DNA from: Flagellimonas ochracea
Lineage (GTDB): Bacteria; Bacteroidota; Bacteroidia; Flavobacteriales; Flavobacteriaceae
NCBI RefSeq assembly: GCF_009903685.1
Contig: NZ_JAAABI010000001.1
Coordinates: 434,001 to 498,000 of the forward strand
Length of the DNA stretch: 64,000 bases
Direction: 5' to 3'
The notes under the pieces are model-generated. The model ran no database searches and was not told the origin of the DNA. It saw only the letters and a list, made by a program, of their open reading frames with translations. Below, piece by piece: positions 10,639 to 20,377 of the stretch. Every line of letters begins with the position of its first letter. The stretch's first letter is position 1. Made by a program: the position numbers and the translations under genes.

Positions 10639-11844
10639 ATGCTCTGCGGCAAAAACATTCTTTTGGGTATTACCGGGGGAATTGCCGCGTATAAGACCAC
10701 ATTTCTTGTACGGTTGCTTATAAAAGCCGGTGCAGAGGTCAAGATAGTCATGACCCAAAGTGCTGGCTCTTTTGTTTCTCCACTTACCTTGGCCACATTA
10801 TCCAAAAATCCAGTGTTGACGGATTTTGTGAACGAGGAATATGGCAGTATCTCTTGGAACAACCATGTGGAGTTGGGCCTTTGGGCGGACCTCATGATCA
10901 TTGCCCCGGCAACGGCAAATACCCTATCTAAAATGGCAAATGGCGTTTGTGATAACTTGCTGTTGGCCACCTACTTGTCAGCCAAATGCCCTGTTTATTT
11001 TGCACCTGCGATGGATTTGGACATGTACAAACACCCTTCAACCAAGGCATCAATGGATAAACTGGAATCTTTTGGCAATGTGATGATTCCAGCTGAAAAA
11101 GGAGAACTGGCCAGCGGTCTCCATGGAGAAGGCCGCATGGCCGAACCTGAAAATATTATCGAGTTTATTAAAAACGACTTGACCAAAAGCCTTCCCTTAA
11201 AAGGGAAAAAAGTACTGATTACTGCAGGACCCACACATGAAGACATTGACCCCGTTCGATTTTTAGGCAACCGTTCCACTGGTACAATGGGGTACGAACT
11301 GGCCAAAAAAGCGGTATCACTTGGAGCAAAAGTAATTTTGGTATCTGGCCCCACCCACTTGAACCTGGAGAATGATTCCATTGTTTTGATACGTGTTACC
11401 TCCGCTCAAGAAATGTATGCAGCTTGTCACAAACATTATGACGATGTGGATATTGCCATAGCCGCTGCTGCCGTAGCAGACTATAGGCCCAAAGAGGTTT
11501 CCGCCACAAAAATTAAAAAGCAGGAAGGAGAACTCCACATTCAATTGGAGCGTAACCCAGACATTTTAAAATCTTTGGGAGAGAAAAAGACCCATCAATT
11601 TTTAGTAGGCTTTGCTTTGGAAACGGACAACGAATTGGAGAATGCCAAAGGAAAGCTAAAGCGCAAAAACTTGGATGCCATTGTGCTCAACTCGTTGAAA
11701 GATATTGGAGCAGGCTTCGGACAGAGCACCAATAAAATCACCTTTATCGATAAGAATTTGGACTTATCCACGTTTGAACTAAAGACCAAGCCGGAAGTGG
11801 CTTCGGATATTTGGAAAGAAATCATCTCCAGGATTCATGCGTAA
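10639..11844 (+). CDS. coaBC: CoaBC, phosphopantothenoylcysteine synthetase/decarboxylase
   Basis: 401-residue bifunctional enzyme of coenzyme A synthesis. The N-terminal flavoprotein decarboxylase (1 to about 185) has GGIAAYK (13-19), the active-site His76 in NNHVELG, and PATANT (90-95). The C-terminal synthetase has ITAGPTHEDIDPVRF and AAAAVADYRP. Oddities: the motif that reads PAMN in E. coli Dfp is PAMD here (Asp126), and the position of the reductive active-site cysteine (Cys158 in E. coli) is Ser159 in LASGLHGEGRM. I recall the same in other Bacteroidota. Overlaps the next gene by eight bases. Confidence 0.96.
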   Translation: MLCGKNILLGITGGIAAYKTTFLVRLLIKAGAEVKIVMTQSAGSFVSPLTLATLSKNPVLTDFVNEEYGSISWNNHVELGLWADLMIIAPATANTLSKMANGVCDNLLLATYLSAKCPVYFAPAMDLDMYKHPSTKASMDKLESFGNVMIPAEKGELASGLHGEGRMAEPENIIEFIKNDLTKSLPLKGKKVLITAGPTHEDIDPVRFLGNRSTGTMGYELAKKAVSLGAKVILVSGPTHLNLENDSIVLIRVTSAQEMYAACHKHYDDVDIAIAAAAVADYRPKEVSATKIKKQEGELHIQLERNPDILKSLGEKKTHQFLVGFALETDNELENAKGKLKRKNLDAIVLNSLKDIGAGFGQSTNKITFIDKNLDLSTFELKTKPEVASDIWKEIISRIHA

Positions 11845-12724
11845 ACTTTTTTTACTGTTTTTCTTATTTGGTTTTTATGTTGCTTTGGCACAAGAACTTA
11901 ATTGTGTGGTAACGGTTAATTCCGATCAAGTAGGACAGACCAATCAGCAAATTTTTAGGACCCTGGAGCGTTCCCTCAACGATTTTGTGAACAAAAACAA
12001 ATGGACCAATAGGGTGTATCGAGAGAATGAACGCGTCAATGCACGTATGTTCATCACTGTGACCCAGTACGAATCTGACCGTTTTGAGGCCAATATTCAA
12101 ATACAATCTTCAAGACCCGTATACAACACGTCTTACGAAAGCCCCGTCTTCAACTATAAAGATGACGCATTCAACTTTCAATACCAAGAGTTTGAACCTT
12201 TGGTTTATAATCCCAACTCCTTTGATTCCAATTTGGTTGCGGTCATAAGTTATTATGTGTACATCATGCTCGGGTTGGATGCCGATACCTTTTCCCTAGA
12301 AGGTGGTGACGAGTACTATCGATTGGCCCAGAACATTGTAACACAGGCACAAAGTTCAAATTATGCAGGATGGAACCAAGAAACCGGGGAGCGTACCCGT
12401 TTTGAACTGGTGGATAATTTGCTGAGCAATTCCTTCCGTGAATATCGCATTGCGCTTTACAACTATCACAGAAAGGGATTGGACATACTTGGTGATAACA
12501 ACAGTACTGGAAAGCAAATTATAGCAGGAAGTCTGCGGCTGTTCGAAACCTTGATCAGCAGAAGACCCAATGCCTTTTTAATCCAGACTTTCTTTGACGC
12601 TAAAGCAGAGGAAATACAAAATATTTTCTCAGATGGCCCTAAAGTGGATATCATAAAACTAAAGGAGACGCTAAACAAAGTGGCACCCTTTTATTCCAAT
12701 ATCTGGAACGAAATAAATTACTAG
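11837..12724 (+). CDS. DUF4835 family exported protein
   Basis: 295 residues with a Sec signal peptide (cleavage after ALAQ, about residue 18). Matches DUF4835, found between coaBC and recN across Bacteroidota; function unknown, probably periplasmic or outer-membrane associated. The conserved segments SRPVYNTSYESPVFN, SYYVYIMLGLDADTF and the ALYNYHRKGLD helix are visible. It overlaps coaBC by eight bases, so translation is likely coupled. Confidence 0.9.
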   Translation: MRKLFLLFFLFGFYVALAQELNCVVTVNSDQVGQTNQQIFRTLERSLNDFVNKNKWTNRVYRENERVNARMFITVTQYESDRFEANIQIQSSRPVYNTSYESPVFNYKDDAFNFQYQEFEPLVYNPNSFDSNLVAVISYYVYIMLGLDADTFSLEGGDEYYRLAQNIVTQAQSSNYAGWNQETGERTRFELVDNLLSNSFREYRIALYNYHRKGLDILGDNNSTGKQIIAGSLRLFETLISRRPNAFLIQTFFDAKAEEIQNIFSDGPKVDIIKLKETLNKVAPFYSNIWNEINY

Positions 12725-12770
12725 CCCATTTCTGCAAAGTGCTATATCTTTACGGAGAAAATCTTCGGCT

Positions 12771-14423
12771 TTGCTTACAAATCTTTCCATCAAGAATTAC
12801 GCACTGATAGATGATATCGATGTCCAGTTTTCGGATGGTTTTACCACGATAACTGGAGAAACCGGCGCAGGCAAGTCCATTTTATTGGGTGGACTTTCAT
12901 TGGTGTTGGGTAAGCGTGCTGACTTATCTTCCCTAAAGGATGAAACCCAAAAATGCATCATTGAAGCCGAATTTGACATCTCAAATTACAGGCTGGAACC
13001 TTTTTTCGAAGAAAATGATGTTGATCATGAAGATAGGACCCTATTGCGGAGGGAAATCCTTCCAAGTGGAAAATCAAGGGCCTTTGTCAATGACACACCC
13101 GTTACACTTGATATATTAAAAACGTTGGGAGGTCAGTTGGTCGATGTGCATTCCCAGCATCAGACGTTACAACTTACCGAAAACGAGTTTCAGTTAAAGG
13201 TTGTGGATGCCTTGGCGGAAAATACGGAACGATTAAAAAACTACAGAAACCAGCTTGAGGAATTTCTAAAAGTTTCCAAGGAATTGCAGGGATTGATTGA
13301 TTTCCAATCGAATGCGGATAAGGAACAGGATTACAATAGCTTTTTGTTGAAAGAATTGGAAGCTGTGCATTTAAAGCCTGGTATTCAGGAGGAATTGGAG
13401 GCCGAATATGAACAATTGAACAATGTAGAGCAAATTATGGAGCAGCTCTCTTTGGGGCACCAATTGTTACAGCATGAAGAAATAGGTGTTCTGGCCCAAT
13501 TGGCCAATCTGAAACGGGCCATGCAACAATTGGCAGATTTTGGGCCCGACTATCATGCTTTGAACGAGCGTATTCAGTCTGTGGTAATTGAAATGGATGA
13601 TATTTCCAATGAATTGGAACAGTTGACGGATACCGTTGAGGCCAATCCAGCACGATTGGAAACCGTTAACAGTCAACTGCAACAACTTTATGACCTTCAA
13701 AAAAAGCATCAAGTTGGTTCGGTAGATGCACTTATCCAAATCAAAGAGGAGCTTTCACAAAAAGTGGATGATGTCGCCAATATTGAATCAAAGATTGCGA
13801 GCAAAAAAGCAGAGGTCAACCAGATGACCGAAAAGCTTGAGGAAATGGCCCTGGAGATTAGAAATGCCAGAAATAAGGTGATTCCTGAACTCAAGGAGAG
13901 GTTGCAGGTAAACCTAGTGCAACTGGGTATGCCTTCAGCTTCGTTTTATATTGAGGCCAAACCTTCAAACACCTTTAAGACGAACGGAAAGGACGATCTA
14001 ATCTTCTTGTTTTCTGCCAACAAAGGCTCCAATTATGGTGAACTGAAAAAGGTGGCTTCTGGCGGGGAACTGTCAAGAATTATGCTGACCATCAAATCCA
14101 TTTTGGCTTCCTATGAACAATTGCCCACCATGATGTTCGATGAAATCGATACGGGTGTCTCGGGAGAAATTTCCAACAGAATGGGAGAAATCATGCAAGA
14201 AATGAGCAAGAACATGCAGGTGTTCTCCATTACCCATTTGCCCCAAGTGGCATCCAAGGGACAGCATCAATTTAAAGTATATAAAGAAGAACATGAATCA
14301 GGGACCAGTACACGGATGAAAAAGCTGAGTGAAAAGGAACGTGTACAGGAACTTGCCGAAATGTTGGGAGGCAAAACTTTATCTGAATCGGCCTTGGCCC
14401 ATGCAAAGCAACTTTTACAATAG
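12771..14423 (+). CDS. recN: RecN, DNA repair SMC-like ATPase
   Basis: 550-residue SMC-like protein acting in recombinational repair of double-strand breaks. Walker A GETGAGKSILLG (29-40), long coiled coil from about 150 to 380, signature SGGELSRIML and Walker B MMFDEIDTGVSG. The start is TTG at 12771, the only codon that gives the conserved beginning MLTNLSIKNYALID. It is the last gene of the bamD run, 46 bases after DUF4835. Confidence 0.97.
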   Translation: MLTNLSIKNYALIDDIDVQFSDGFTTITGETGAGKSILLGGLSLVLGKRADLSSLKDETQKCIIEAEFDISNYRLEPFFEENDVDHEDRTLLRREILPSGKSRAFVNDTPVTLDILKTLGGQLVDVHSQHQTLQLTENEFQLKVVDALAENTERLKNYRNQLEEFLKVSKELQGLIDFQSNADKEQDYNSFLLKELEAVHLKPGIQEELEAEYEQLNNVEQIMEQLSLGHQLLQHEEIGVLAQLANLKRAMQQLADFGPDYHALNERIQSVVIEMDDISNELEQLTDTVEANPARLETVNSQLQQLYDLQKKHQVGSVDALIQIKEELSQKVDDVANIESKIASKKAEVNQMTEKLEEMALEIRNARNKVIPELKERLQVNLVQLGMPSASFYIEAKPSNTFKTNGKDDLIFLFSANKGSNYGELKKVASGGELSRIMLTIKSILASYEQLPTMMFDEIDTGVSGEISNRMGEIMQEMSKNMQVFSITHLPQVASKGQHQFKVYKEEHESGTSTRMKKLSEKERVQELAEMLGGKTLSESALAHAKQLLQ

Positions 14424-14471
14424 ATGGGGATTGGCAACAGGAGAATAATCGAAACTTAAAAATAGAATAGA

Positions 14472-14479
14472 TATCTTTG
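14472..14479 (+). promoter_or_regulatory. -7 box TATCTTTG before fabI
   Basis: Exact TAnnTTTG match 29 bases before the fabI ATG. No TTG sits at the proper distance upstream, so only half of the promoter is supported. Confidence 0.5.
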
Positions 14480-14508
14480 TCGCAGGACAAACAACAGGAA
14501 AAACAACT

Positions 14509-15321
14509 ATGGCTTACAATCTTTTAAAAGGTAAAAAAGGAATTATTTTTGGAGCATTGGATGAAAACTCAATCGCTTGGAAAACAGCGGAGCGGGTCCA
14601 CGAAGAAGGAGGAACTTTTGTATTGACCAATGCGCCCATCGCCATGCGAATGGGACAGATAAAAGAATTGGCAGCAAAGACCAATGCTGAAATTATTCCG
14701 GCTGATGCCACCAGTGAAGAAGATTTGAAAAACTTGGTGGACCAAGCCATGGAGATTCTTGGTGGAAAGTTGGATTTTGTCCTGCATTCCATAGGTATGT
14801 CCGTAAACGTAAGGAAAGGACGGGCCTATACCGATGAAAACTATGATTTTACAACCAAGGGCTGGGACGTTTCGGCCCTATCTTTCCACAAGGTTATGCA
14901 AACCTTGTACAAAGCCGATGCTATGAGCGAATGGGGCAGTATTGTCGCATTGACCTATATGGCGGCCCAACGTACTTTTCCGGATTACAATGACATGGCC
15001 GATAACAAGGCCTATTTGGAATCCGTTGCCCGTAGTTTTGGCTACTTCTTTGGCAAGGAAAAGAAAGTTAGGGTGAACACCATTTCCCAATCACCTACGC
15101 CCACAACGGCAGGGCAGGGGGTAAAAGGCTTTGATGGTTTTATCACTTACGCCGAAAAAATGTCGCCCTTGGGAAATGCAACCGCCGACGATTGTGCGAA
15201 CTACACCGTTAGCCTATTTTCCGATTTAACCAGAAAGGTGACCATGCAGAACCTATTTCACGATGGTGGCTTCTCCAATACGGGAGTGAGTCAAGAAGTA
15301 ATTGATGAGTTCACCGATTAA
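14509..15321 (+). CDS. fabI: FabI, enoyl-ACP reductase
   Basis: 270-residue short-chain dehydrogenase catalysing the last reduction of each fatty acid elongation cycle with NAD(P)H. Cofactor loop GALDENSIAW (15-24), Tyr150 in ALTYMAAQ and the FabI-type Y-x6-K pair Tyr160/Lys167. Single gene with its own -7 box and a strong terminator immediately after. Confidence 0.96.
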   Translation: MAYNLLKGKKGIIFGALDENSIAWKTAERVHEEGGTFVLTNAPIAMRMGQIKELAAKTNAEIIPADATSEEDLKNLVDQAMEILGGKLDFVLHSIGMSVNVRKGRAYTDENYDFTTKGWDVSALSFHKVMQTLYKADAMSEWGSIVALTYMAAQRTFPDYNDMADNKAYLESVARSFGYFFGKEKKVRVNTISQSPTPTTAGQGVKGFDGFITYAEKMSPLGNATADDCANYTVSLFSDLTRKVTMQNLFHDGGFSNTGVSQEVIDEFTD

Positions 15322-15340
15322 CAAATAAAATTTTTGTGGG

Positions 15341-15371
15341 AAGCCATCCAATCTTGGGTGGCTTTTCTGTT
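15341..15371 (+). terminator. Terminator after fabI
   Basis: Nine-base stem AAGCCATCC / GGGTGGCTT (15341-15349 and 15356-15364, one G-T pair), six-base loop, then TTCTGTTTT. The T-run reaches to six bases before the glycosyltransferase start. Confidence 0.8.
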
Positions 15372-15376
15372 TTGAT

Positions 15377-16384
15377 ATGAACACTTCTTTTTCCATAATC
15401 GTACCTGTATACAATCGACCTGAGGAAATTAGGGAACTGTTGGATAGTTTGGTCCAACAAGATTTTAAGTTGGAGTACGAAGTGGTCATTGTGGAAGATG
15501 GTTCACAAGAAAGTTCTGAGGATGTGGTGAAGAAGTTTCAGAATGATCTTCAGATTTCCTACTACTATAAGGACAATTCAGGGCCTGGTGATTCCAGAAA
15601 TTTTGGAATGCGAAAAGCCAAGGGGAATTACTTTATTATTTTGGATTCGGACTGTATTCTGCCCAAACACTATCTAACCGAGGTTGCAAAAGAATTACAA
15701 GATAACTTTGTGCATTGCTTTGGAGGCCCCGATGCTGCAGAAGAATCCTTCACCATCGTTCAAAAGGCCATCAATTATGTGATGACATCGTTTTTGACCA
15801 CCGGGGGTATTCGCGGAGGGAAAAAGGGTGTGGGCAAGTTTCAGCCCCGCAGCTTTAATATGGGTATATCCAAATCAGTTTTTGAGAAAGTAGGAGGATT
15901 TGGTCAAATTCATCCAGGCGAAGACCCAGATCTCACTTTTCGTATTTGGAAGGCGGGATTTGAATCTAGACTGTTTTTGAACGCCTTTGTCTATCACAAA
16001 AGGAGGATTGATTGGAACAAGTTTTATATTCAAGTCAACAAATTTGGAATGGTCAGACCCATATTGAACCAATGGCATCCTGATACGGCGAGGCCTACAT
16101 ATTGGTTTCCCACCTTGTTTGTTTTTGGACTGATGCTGTCCTTGGGGCTTCTACTTTTTGGGATCGTTTTGCCCGCCATATTGTACATAGCGTACTTTCT
16201 GCTCTTGTTTTCGGATGCGATATTTAAGACTGGAAACCTGGTGGTAGCCTTGCTTGCTGTGTTTGCGGCCCTTGTTCAGTTCACGGGATACGGTTTAGGT
16301 TTTCTAAAATCGACAATCTTACTTACTTTTAATAAAAAGGAGCCAGAAGAACTGTTTCCAAAATTGTTTTTTAAGTTGAAATAA
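15377..16384 (+). CDS. Family 2 glycosyltransferase with C-terminal membrane segments
   Basis: 335 residues. GT-A domain with VPVYNRPEE (9-17), nucleotide/metal DSD (90-92) and an acceptor-side GEDPDL motif near 183; then two to three membrane helices (about 244-285 and 287-310). It should move a sugar from a nucleotide sugar to a lipid or polysaccharide acceptor at the inner membrane; the acceptor cannot be told. It is followed after three bases by the YbbR-like gene and coaE. Confidence 0.9.
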   Translation: MNTSFSIIVPVYNRPEEIRELLDSLVQQDFKLEYEVVIVEDGSQESSEDVVKKFQNDLQISYYYKDNSGPGDSRNFGMRKAKGNYFIILDSDCILPKHYLTEVAKELQDNFVHCFGGPDAAEESFTIVQKAINYVMTSFLTTGGIRGGKKGVGKFQPRSFNMGISKSVFEKVGGFGQIHPGEDPDLTFRIWKAGFESRLFLNAFVYHKRRIDWNKFYIQVNKFGMVRPILNQWHPDTARPTYWFPTLFVFGLMLSLGLLLFGIVLPAILYIAYFLLLFSDAIFKTGNLVVALLAVFAALVQFTGYGLGFLKSTILLTFNKKEPEELFPKLFFKLK

Positions 16385-16387
16385 GAC

Positions 16388-17344
16388 GTGTTTAAAAATT
16401 TGTTGCGCAACCTCAATCAAAAAAAAGTGAAGGTATTTTCACTGTTTTTGGTATGCTCTTTTTTAGCGTGGTTCTTAAGCAACCTTTCTGAACCCTATGA
16501 ATCCAGATGCGACTTCACCTTGAACTATAGAAATCTACCAGACACTATGCTATTGGGAAAGAATGCGGTCAGTTCCATGGAGGCCAAAATTCGGACGAGT
16601 GGCTTTCGATTTTTATACTACAACTTTTTCACCAAACGATTGGACATAGACGTTTCCCAGGCAACAGTTGAAAACGGGGCGTATGTCATTGAGGAAGAAG
16701 TATTGAAAAAACAAGTTGACGGACAACTCTCCCAGAACATTTCCCTGCTGGATTTGGATAGAAGACAATTGGTTGTGGATTTGTATCAGGTAGTATCCAG
16801 GGAAATTCCAATCAAGCCCAACCTGAACATCCAATTTCAACAAAACTTCCTCTTGGAGGGCCCGCTGGAGGTCGTTCCATCCCACGTTACAGTAAAAGGC
16901 CCTTCGGCTGAGATAGACACCTTGGTGGTGATTGAAACATCTCAAATGGAATTAACCGACGTATCCACCAGTTTCTCCACAGAAGCGACCCTAATTTTTC
17001 CGAAAGGCCTGGACAACACCATTTTTTCCGAGGGAAGAGTAAAAATTTCAGGAAAAGTTGCTAGGTTTTCAGAAGAAGTATTCACACTTCCCATCAAGGT
17101 AGTAAATTCTCCTGAGGGATACAGGGTAAAAACCTTTCCCAATACCGTATCGGTCCTCTGTAAGGCCACGCTCGACCGACTCAAGGAGGTTTCGAAATCG
17201 GATTTTGAAGTAGTTGCAGATTATGGCCAATTGGATGGTTCGGCCGAAAACATGCTGTATTTGGAATTGAAACAATTGCCCAAAAATGTTTATGATGTCA
17301 GACTGCTTGAAAAAACGGTTAATTTTGTTTTGGAACAGCAATGA
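16388..17344 (+). CDS. YbbR-like domain protein
   Basis: 318 residues with one N-terminal membrane helix (about 18-34, SLFLVCSFLAWFLS) and an extracytoplasmic part containing YbbR-like beta repeats (VTVKGPSAEIDTL near 165; VKISGKVARF near 220). YbbR/CdaR proteins of Firmicutes regulate the diadenylate cyclase CdaA, but no cyclase gene is adjacent here, so that role is not implied. The start is GTG 16388. The stop overlaps the coaE start (ATGA), a pairing known in flavobacteria. Confidence 0.82.
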   Translation: MFKNLLRNLNQKKVKVFSLFLVCSFLAWFLSNLSEPYESRCDFTLNYRNLPDTMLLGKNAVSSMEAKIRTSGFRFLYYNFFTKRLDIDVSQATVENGAYVIEEEVLKKQVDGQLSQNISLLDLDRRQLVVDLYQVVSREIPIKPNLNIQFQQNFLLEGPLEVVPSHVTVKGPSAEIDTLVVIETSQMELTDVSTSFSTEATLIFPKGLDNTIFSEGRVKISGKVARFSEEVFTLPIKVVNSPEGYRVKTFPNTVSVLCKATLDRLKEVSKSDFEVVADYGQLDGSAENMLYLELKQLPKNVYDVRLLEKTVNFVLEQQ

Positions 17345-17937
17345 TCACAATAGGACTGACAGGTGGAATAGGAAGTGGCAAAAGCACGGTGGCCCAAATG
17401 TTCAGGGAACTCGGTGTCCCCGTTTATGATTCCGATGCTGAGGCGAAACAGTTGATGACCACTTCTCCCGATGTTAAAGCGGGCATTATTTCATTACTTG
17501 GTGAGCAAGCGTACGATGAAAATCAGTTGAATCGAGATTTTATAGCCAATAAGGCTTTTTCAAACAAGGATATTTTAGAAAAACTGAATGCTATTGTGCA
17601 CCCTGTGGTTAGGGAACATTTTTATCAGTGGCGTAAAGAGCAATCGGCACCTTATGTAATTCAGGAATCGGCGCTGATTTTCGAGAATGGAATACAGGAC
17701 CAGTACGATTTGGTAATACTTGTAACAGCACCCCTTCAAATGCGTGTGGAGCGGGTTGTGGAGCGGGATCAAGTATCACAGGAAAAAGTCCATTATAGGA
17801 TAAAAAATCAAATGGACGATCAACTGAAAATTGAGCTTGCGGATTTCCTCATTGAAAATACCGATTGGGAGGCAACCCAGAAAAAGGTCAATAGACTTCA
17901 TACTACCCTTTTAAAGCTAGCCGAGCCTAGATTTTAA
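17341..17937 (+). CDS. coaE: CoaE, dephospho-CoA kinase
   Basis: 198-residue P-loop kinase phosphorylating dephospho-CoA at the 3' hydroxyl, the last step of CoA synthesis. Walker A GGIGSGKST (8-16), the YDSD segment and the VxHP lid (IVHPVVREHF). Coupled to the YbbR-like gene by a four-base overlap. With coaBC at 10639 the window carries two CoA genes. Confidence 0.96.
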   Translation: MITIGLTGGIGSGKSTVAQMFRELGVPVYDSDAEAKQLMTTSPDVKAGIISLLGEQAYDENQLNRDFIANKAFSNKDILEKLNAIVHPVVREHFYQWRKEQSAPYVIQESALIFENGIQDQYDLVILVTAPLQMRVERVVERDQVSQEKVHYRIKNQMDDQLKIELADFLIENTDWEATQKKVNRLHTTLLKLAEPRF

Positions 17938-18001
17938 CATTTTTGTTAAGGTTAGGTTAAACGATAAAAGGCCTAAATGTTAAATTTCTAATTTTGTTTC
18001 G

Positions 18002-19585
18002 ATGAACAAGAAGCTATTTGTTCTTCTGGTCATTTTAATGAGTTTATCCTTGATAGGGATAATTTTTGTTCAGGTATATTGGATCAGAACATCCATTAAC
18101 GACAAAGAAGAGCAATTCTCGAGAACAGTAACGGACATACTGGACAAAGTGGCCAGTAGAGTGGAGAGGAAGGAGATGAAAGAGTATTCAGACCGTTTGG
18201 CTTCTCTGGTAGATAGCTTAGGACAACCAAAAACCACTCAGTTCAGAAATTTTTTATTTGTTGATCGTGATCTGAATTCAGACGAAATACTCTTTTATTC
18301 CCATGGAATTTTAGAAGAAGATTACAATATAACATCTACGTTCTTTGATAATATTGAAAGTGAGGATGATACCACCACTTTTAAAAATTACACCAGCAAG
18401 CGCACCAAAACCATATATAAAGAAGAATATGGACTGGATGGCAAAAGTTATAGCTTAACCCCCATCCAGAAAGCCGAGAAGATTGGAGGACTATCAAAAA
18501 TTGATAAAGCGGCTTGGGAAGATGTGTTCATGGAATACGCAAAAACCAGACCACTGCACAAAAGAGTTTCCAATCAAGAGCTGGAATTGTTGTTGAGCCA
18601 AGAGCTGAAAAATAGAGGGATAGACATCGACTACGAATATGGTGTCTACAGTCAAGGATATCCTACTAAGGTGCGTTCAAAGAAGTTCAAGTTTTCTCAA
18701 GCCAAAATGTACAAGGCACCCATTTTTAAAGATAGTGAGGGAAATACCAACTTTTCGTTATTGCTGACTTTTCCTAGAATGAAGAAATTCCTTTTTAAGT
18801 CCATCACAGGAATGGCACTCTTGTCATTGATTTTTACATTGGTGATCATGATTGCATATTCAAGTGCCATTTACCAGCTGATCAAGCAAAAGCAGATATC
18901 GGAGATCAAGTCTGATTTCATCAATAACATGACACATGAGTTCAAAACACCGATCGCGACGATCAATCTAGCTGTTGAAGCCTTGAAAAACCCCATTGTT
19001 GTGGAAGATAAGGAAAAAGTTCTCCGTTATCTGGGAATGATAAAGGACGAAAACAAGCGTATGCACGCACAAGTTGAGAACGTACTGCGTATTTCTAAAT
19101 TGGAAAAAAACCAATTGGATATCAGTAAGGACAGGGTAGATGTGCACGAGCTGATAAGTGATGCTATTGCACACATTGAATTGATTGTGGCGGATAGGGG
19201 AGGATATGTTAAATCCTATTTGAATGCGGAACGAGCAGAAATCTTGGCCAATGATATGCATATGACCAATGTAATTGTGAATGTTCTGGACAATGCAGTA
19301 AAATATTCTCCGGAATCACCAAAAATTGAAGTGCACACGGAAACTGTAAAAAATAATATCATCATCAAAATTCAAGATCAAGGAGCTGGGATGAGCAAAG
19401 CGGTTTTAAAAAGAGTTTTTGAGAAGTTCTACCGCGAACATACAGGAGACATACACAACGTAAAAGGTCACGGTTTAGGCTTGGCCTACGTAAAACGAAT
19501 TATAGAAGACCATCAGGGAGAGGTCTATGCGGAAAGTGAAAAAGGAAAAGGAAGCACTTTCTTCATAAAACTCCCCTTAATTTAG
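18002..19585 (+). CDS. Sensor histidine kinase, RprX-like
   Basis: 527 residues. Membrane helix about 5-27, a long extracytoplasmic sensor region (28-270) of unknown ligand, second helix about 275-297, HisKA with the phosphoacceptor His312 in NNMTHEFKTP, and HATPase with N box (NVLDNAVKYSP), G1 DQGAGM and G2 GHGLGLAYVK. It is followed after ten bases by its response regulator. A TAATTTTG box (17989-17996) lies five bases before the ATG, so the message may be almost leaderless. The Bacteroides pair RprX/RprY is the closest named relative I can suggest. Confidence 0.9.
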   Translation: MNKKLFVLLVILMSLSLIGIIFVQVYWIRTSINDKEEQFSRTVTDILDKVASRVERKEMKEYSDRLASLVDSLGQPKTTQFRNFLFVDRDLNSDEILFYSHGILEEDYNITSTFFDNIESEDDTTTFKNYTSKRTKTIYKEEYGLDGKSYSLTPIQKAEKIGGLSKIDKAAWEDVFMEYAKTRPLHKRVSNQELELLLSQELKNRGIDIDYEYGVYSQGYPTKVRSKKFKFSQAKMYKAPIFKDSEGNTNFSLLLTFPRMKKFLFKSITGMALLSLIFTLVIMIAYSSAIYQLIKQKQISEIKSDFINNMTHEFKTPIATINLAVEALKNPIVVEDKEKVLRYLGMIKDENKRMHAQVENVLRISKLEKNQLDISKDRVDVHELISDAIAHIELIVADRGGYVKSYLNAERAEILANDMHMTNVIVNVLDNAVKYSPESPKIEVHTETVKNNIIIKIQDQGAGMSKAVLKRVFEKFYREHTGDIHNVKGHGLGLAYVKRIIEDHQGEVYAESEKGKGSTFFIKLPLI

Positions 19586-19595
19586 AAAAAGAACC

Positions 19596-20309
19596 ATGGA
19601 AACAGAGAAAAAGAAAATACTATTGGTAGAGGACGATCCCAATTTTGGAATTGTCCTAAAAGATTATTTGTCCATGAACGACTTCGATGTTGTATTGGCC
19701 AAGAATGGAATGGAGGGTTTTGAAAAATTTAAGAAGGACAACTACGATGTCTGCATTTTGGATGTAATGATGCCCTACAAGGATGGATTTACATTGGCTC
19801 GGGAAATACGCGAGAAGAATGAAAATGTGCCCATCATTTTCCTTACAGCCAAAACCATGAAAGAGGATGTGCTTAAGGGATACAAAGCAGGGGCTGATGA
19901 TTATCTCAACAAACCTTTTGACTCAGAAGTGCTTCTAATGAAGCTTAAAGCCATTCTTCAAAGAAAAGCATCCAACTCCTTGGCAGACAGTAAACAGTTT
20001 GAATTCGAAATAGGAAATTTCCATCTTAATTCGAAGCTTCGCTTTTTAACCTATAAGGATGAAGAGCCCATTAAACTTTCTCCAAAAGAAAATGAGTTGT
20101 TGCGTTTATTGGCCCTGCATGAAAACGACTTGATGCCCAGAGAACTGGCATTAACCAAAATTTGGAGAGACGACAATTATTTCACATCACGAAGTATGGA
20201 TGTCTATATTGCCAAGTTGCGAAAATATTTAAAGCGTGATGACGTAGTAGAAATCCTTAATATCCATGGTGAAGGCTTTCGACTGGTTGTCAAGGCCGAA
20301 AACCAATAA
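19596..20309 (+). CDS. OmpR-family response regulator, RprY-like
   Basis: 237 residues. Receiver with acidic pocket EDD (12-14), phosphoacceptor Asp56 in CILDVMMP and conserved Lys in LNKPF (about 106); C-terminal winged helix (about 140-235) with the recognition region SRSMDVYIAKLRKYL. Partner of the kinase ten bases upstream. Ends just before a bidirectional terminator. Confidence 0.94.
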   Translation: METEKKKILLVEDDPNFGIVLKDYLSMNDFDVVLAKNGMEGFEKFKKDNYDVCILDVMMPYKDGFTLAREIREKNENVPIIFLTAKTMKEDVLKGYKAGADDYLNKPFDSEVLLMKLKAILQRKASNSLADSKQFEFEIGNFHLNSKLRFLTYKDEEPIKLSPKENELLRLLALHENDLMPRELALTKIWRDDNYFTSRSMDVYIAKLRKYLKRDDVVEILNIHGEGFRLVVKAENQ

Positions 20310-20328
20310 AGATTTCATTTCAAAATAG

Positions 20329-20358
20329 AAAACCACCCCAAAAGGGTGGTTTTTTTCA
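20329..20358. terminator. Bidirectional terminator
   Basis: Stem AACCACCC / GGGTGGTT (20331-20338 and 20344-20351) with a five-base loop, flanked by A-rich and T-rich runs. It separates the convergent response regulator and M13 peptidase genes and can serve both. Confidence 0.8.
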
Positions 20359-20377
20359 TATATACCAATTGTTTTCT

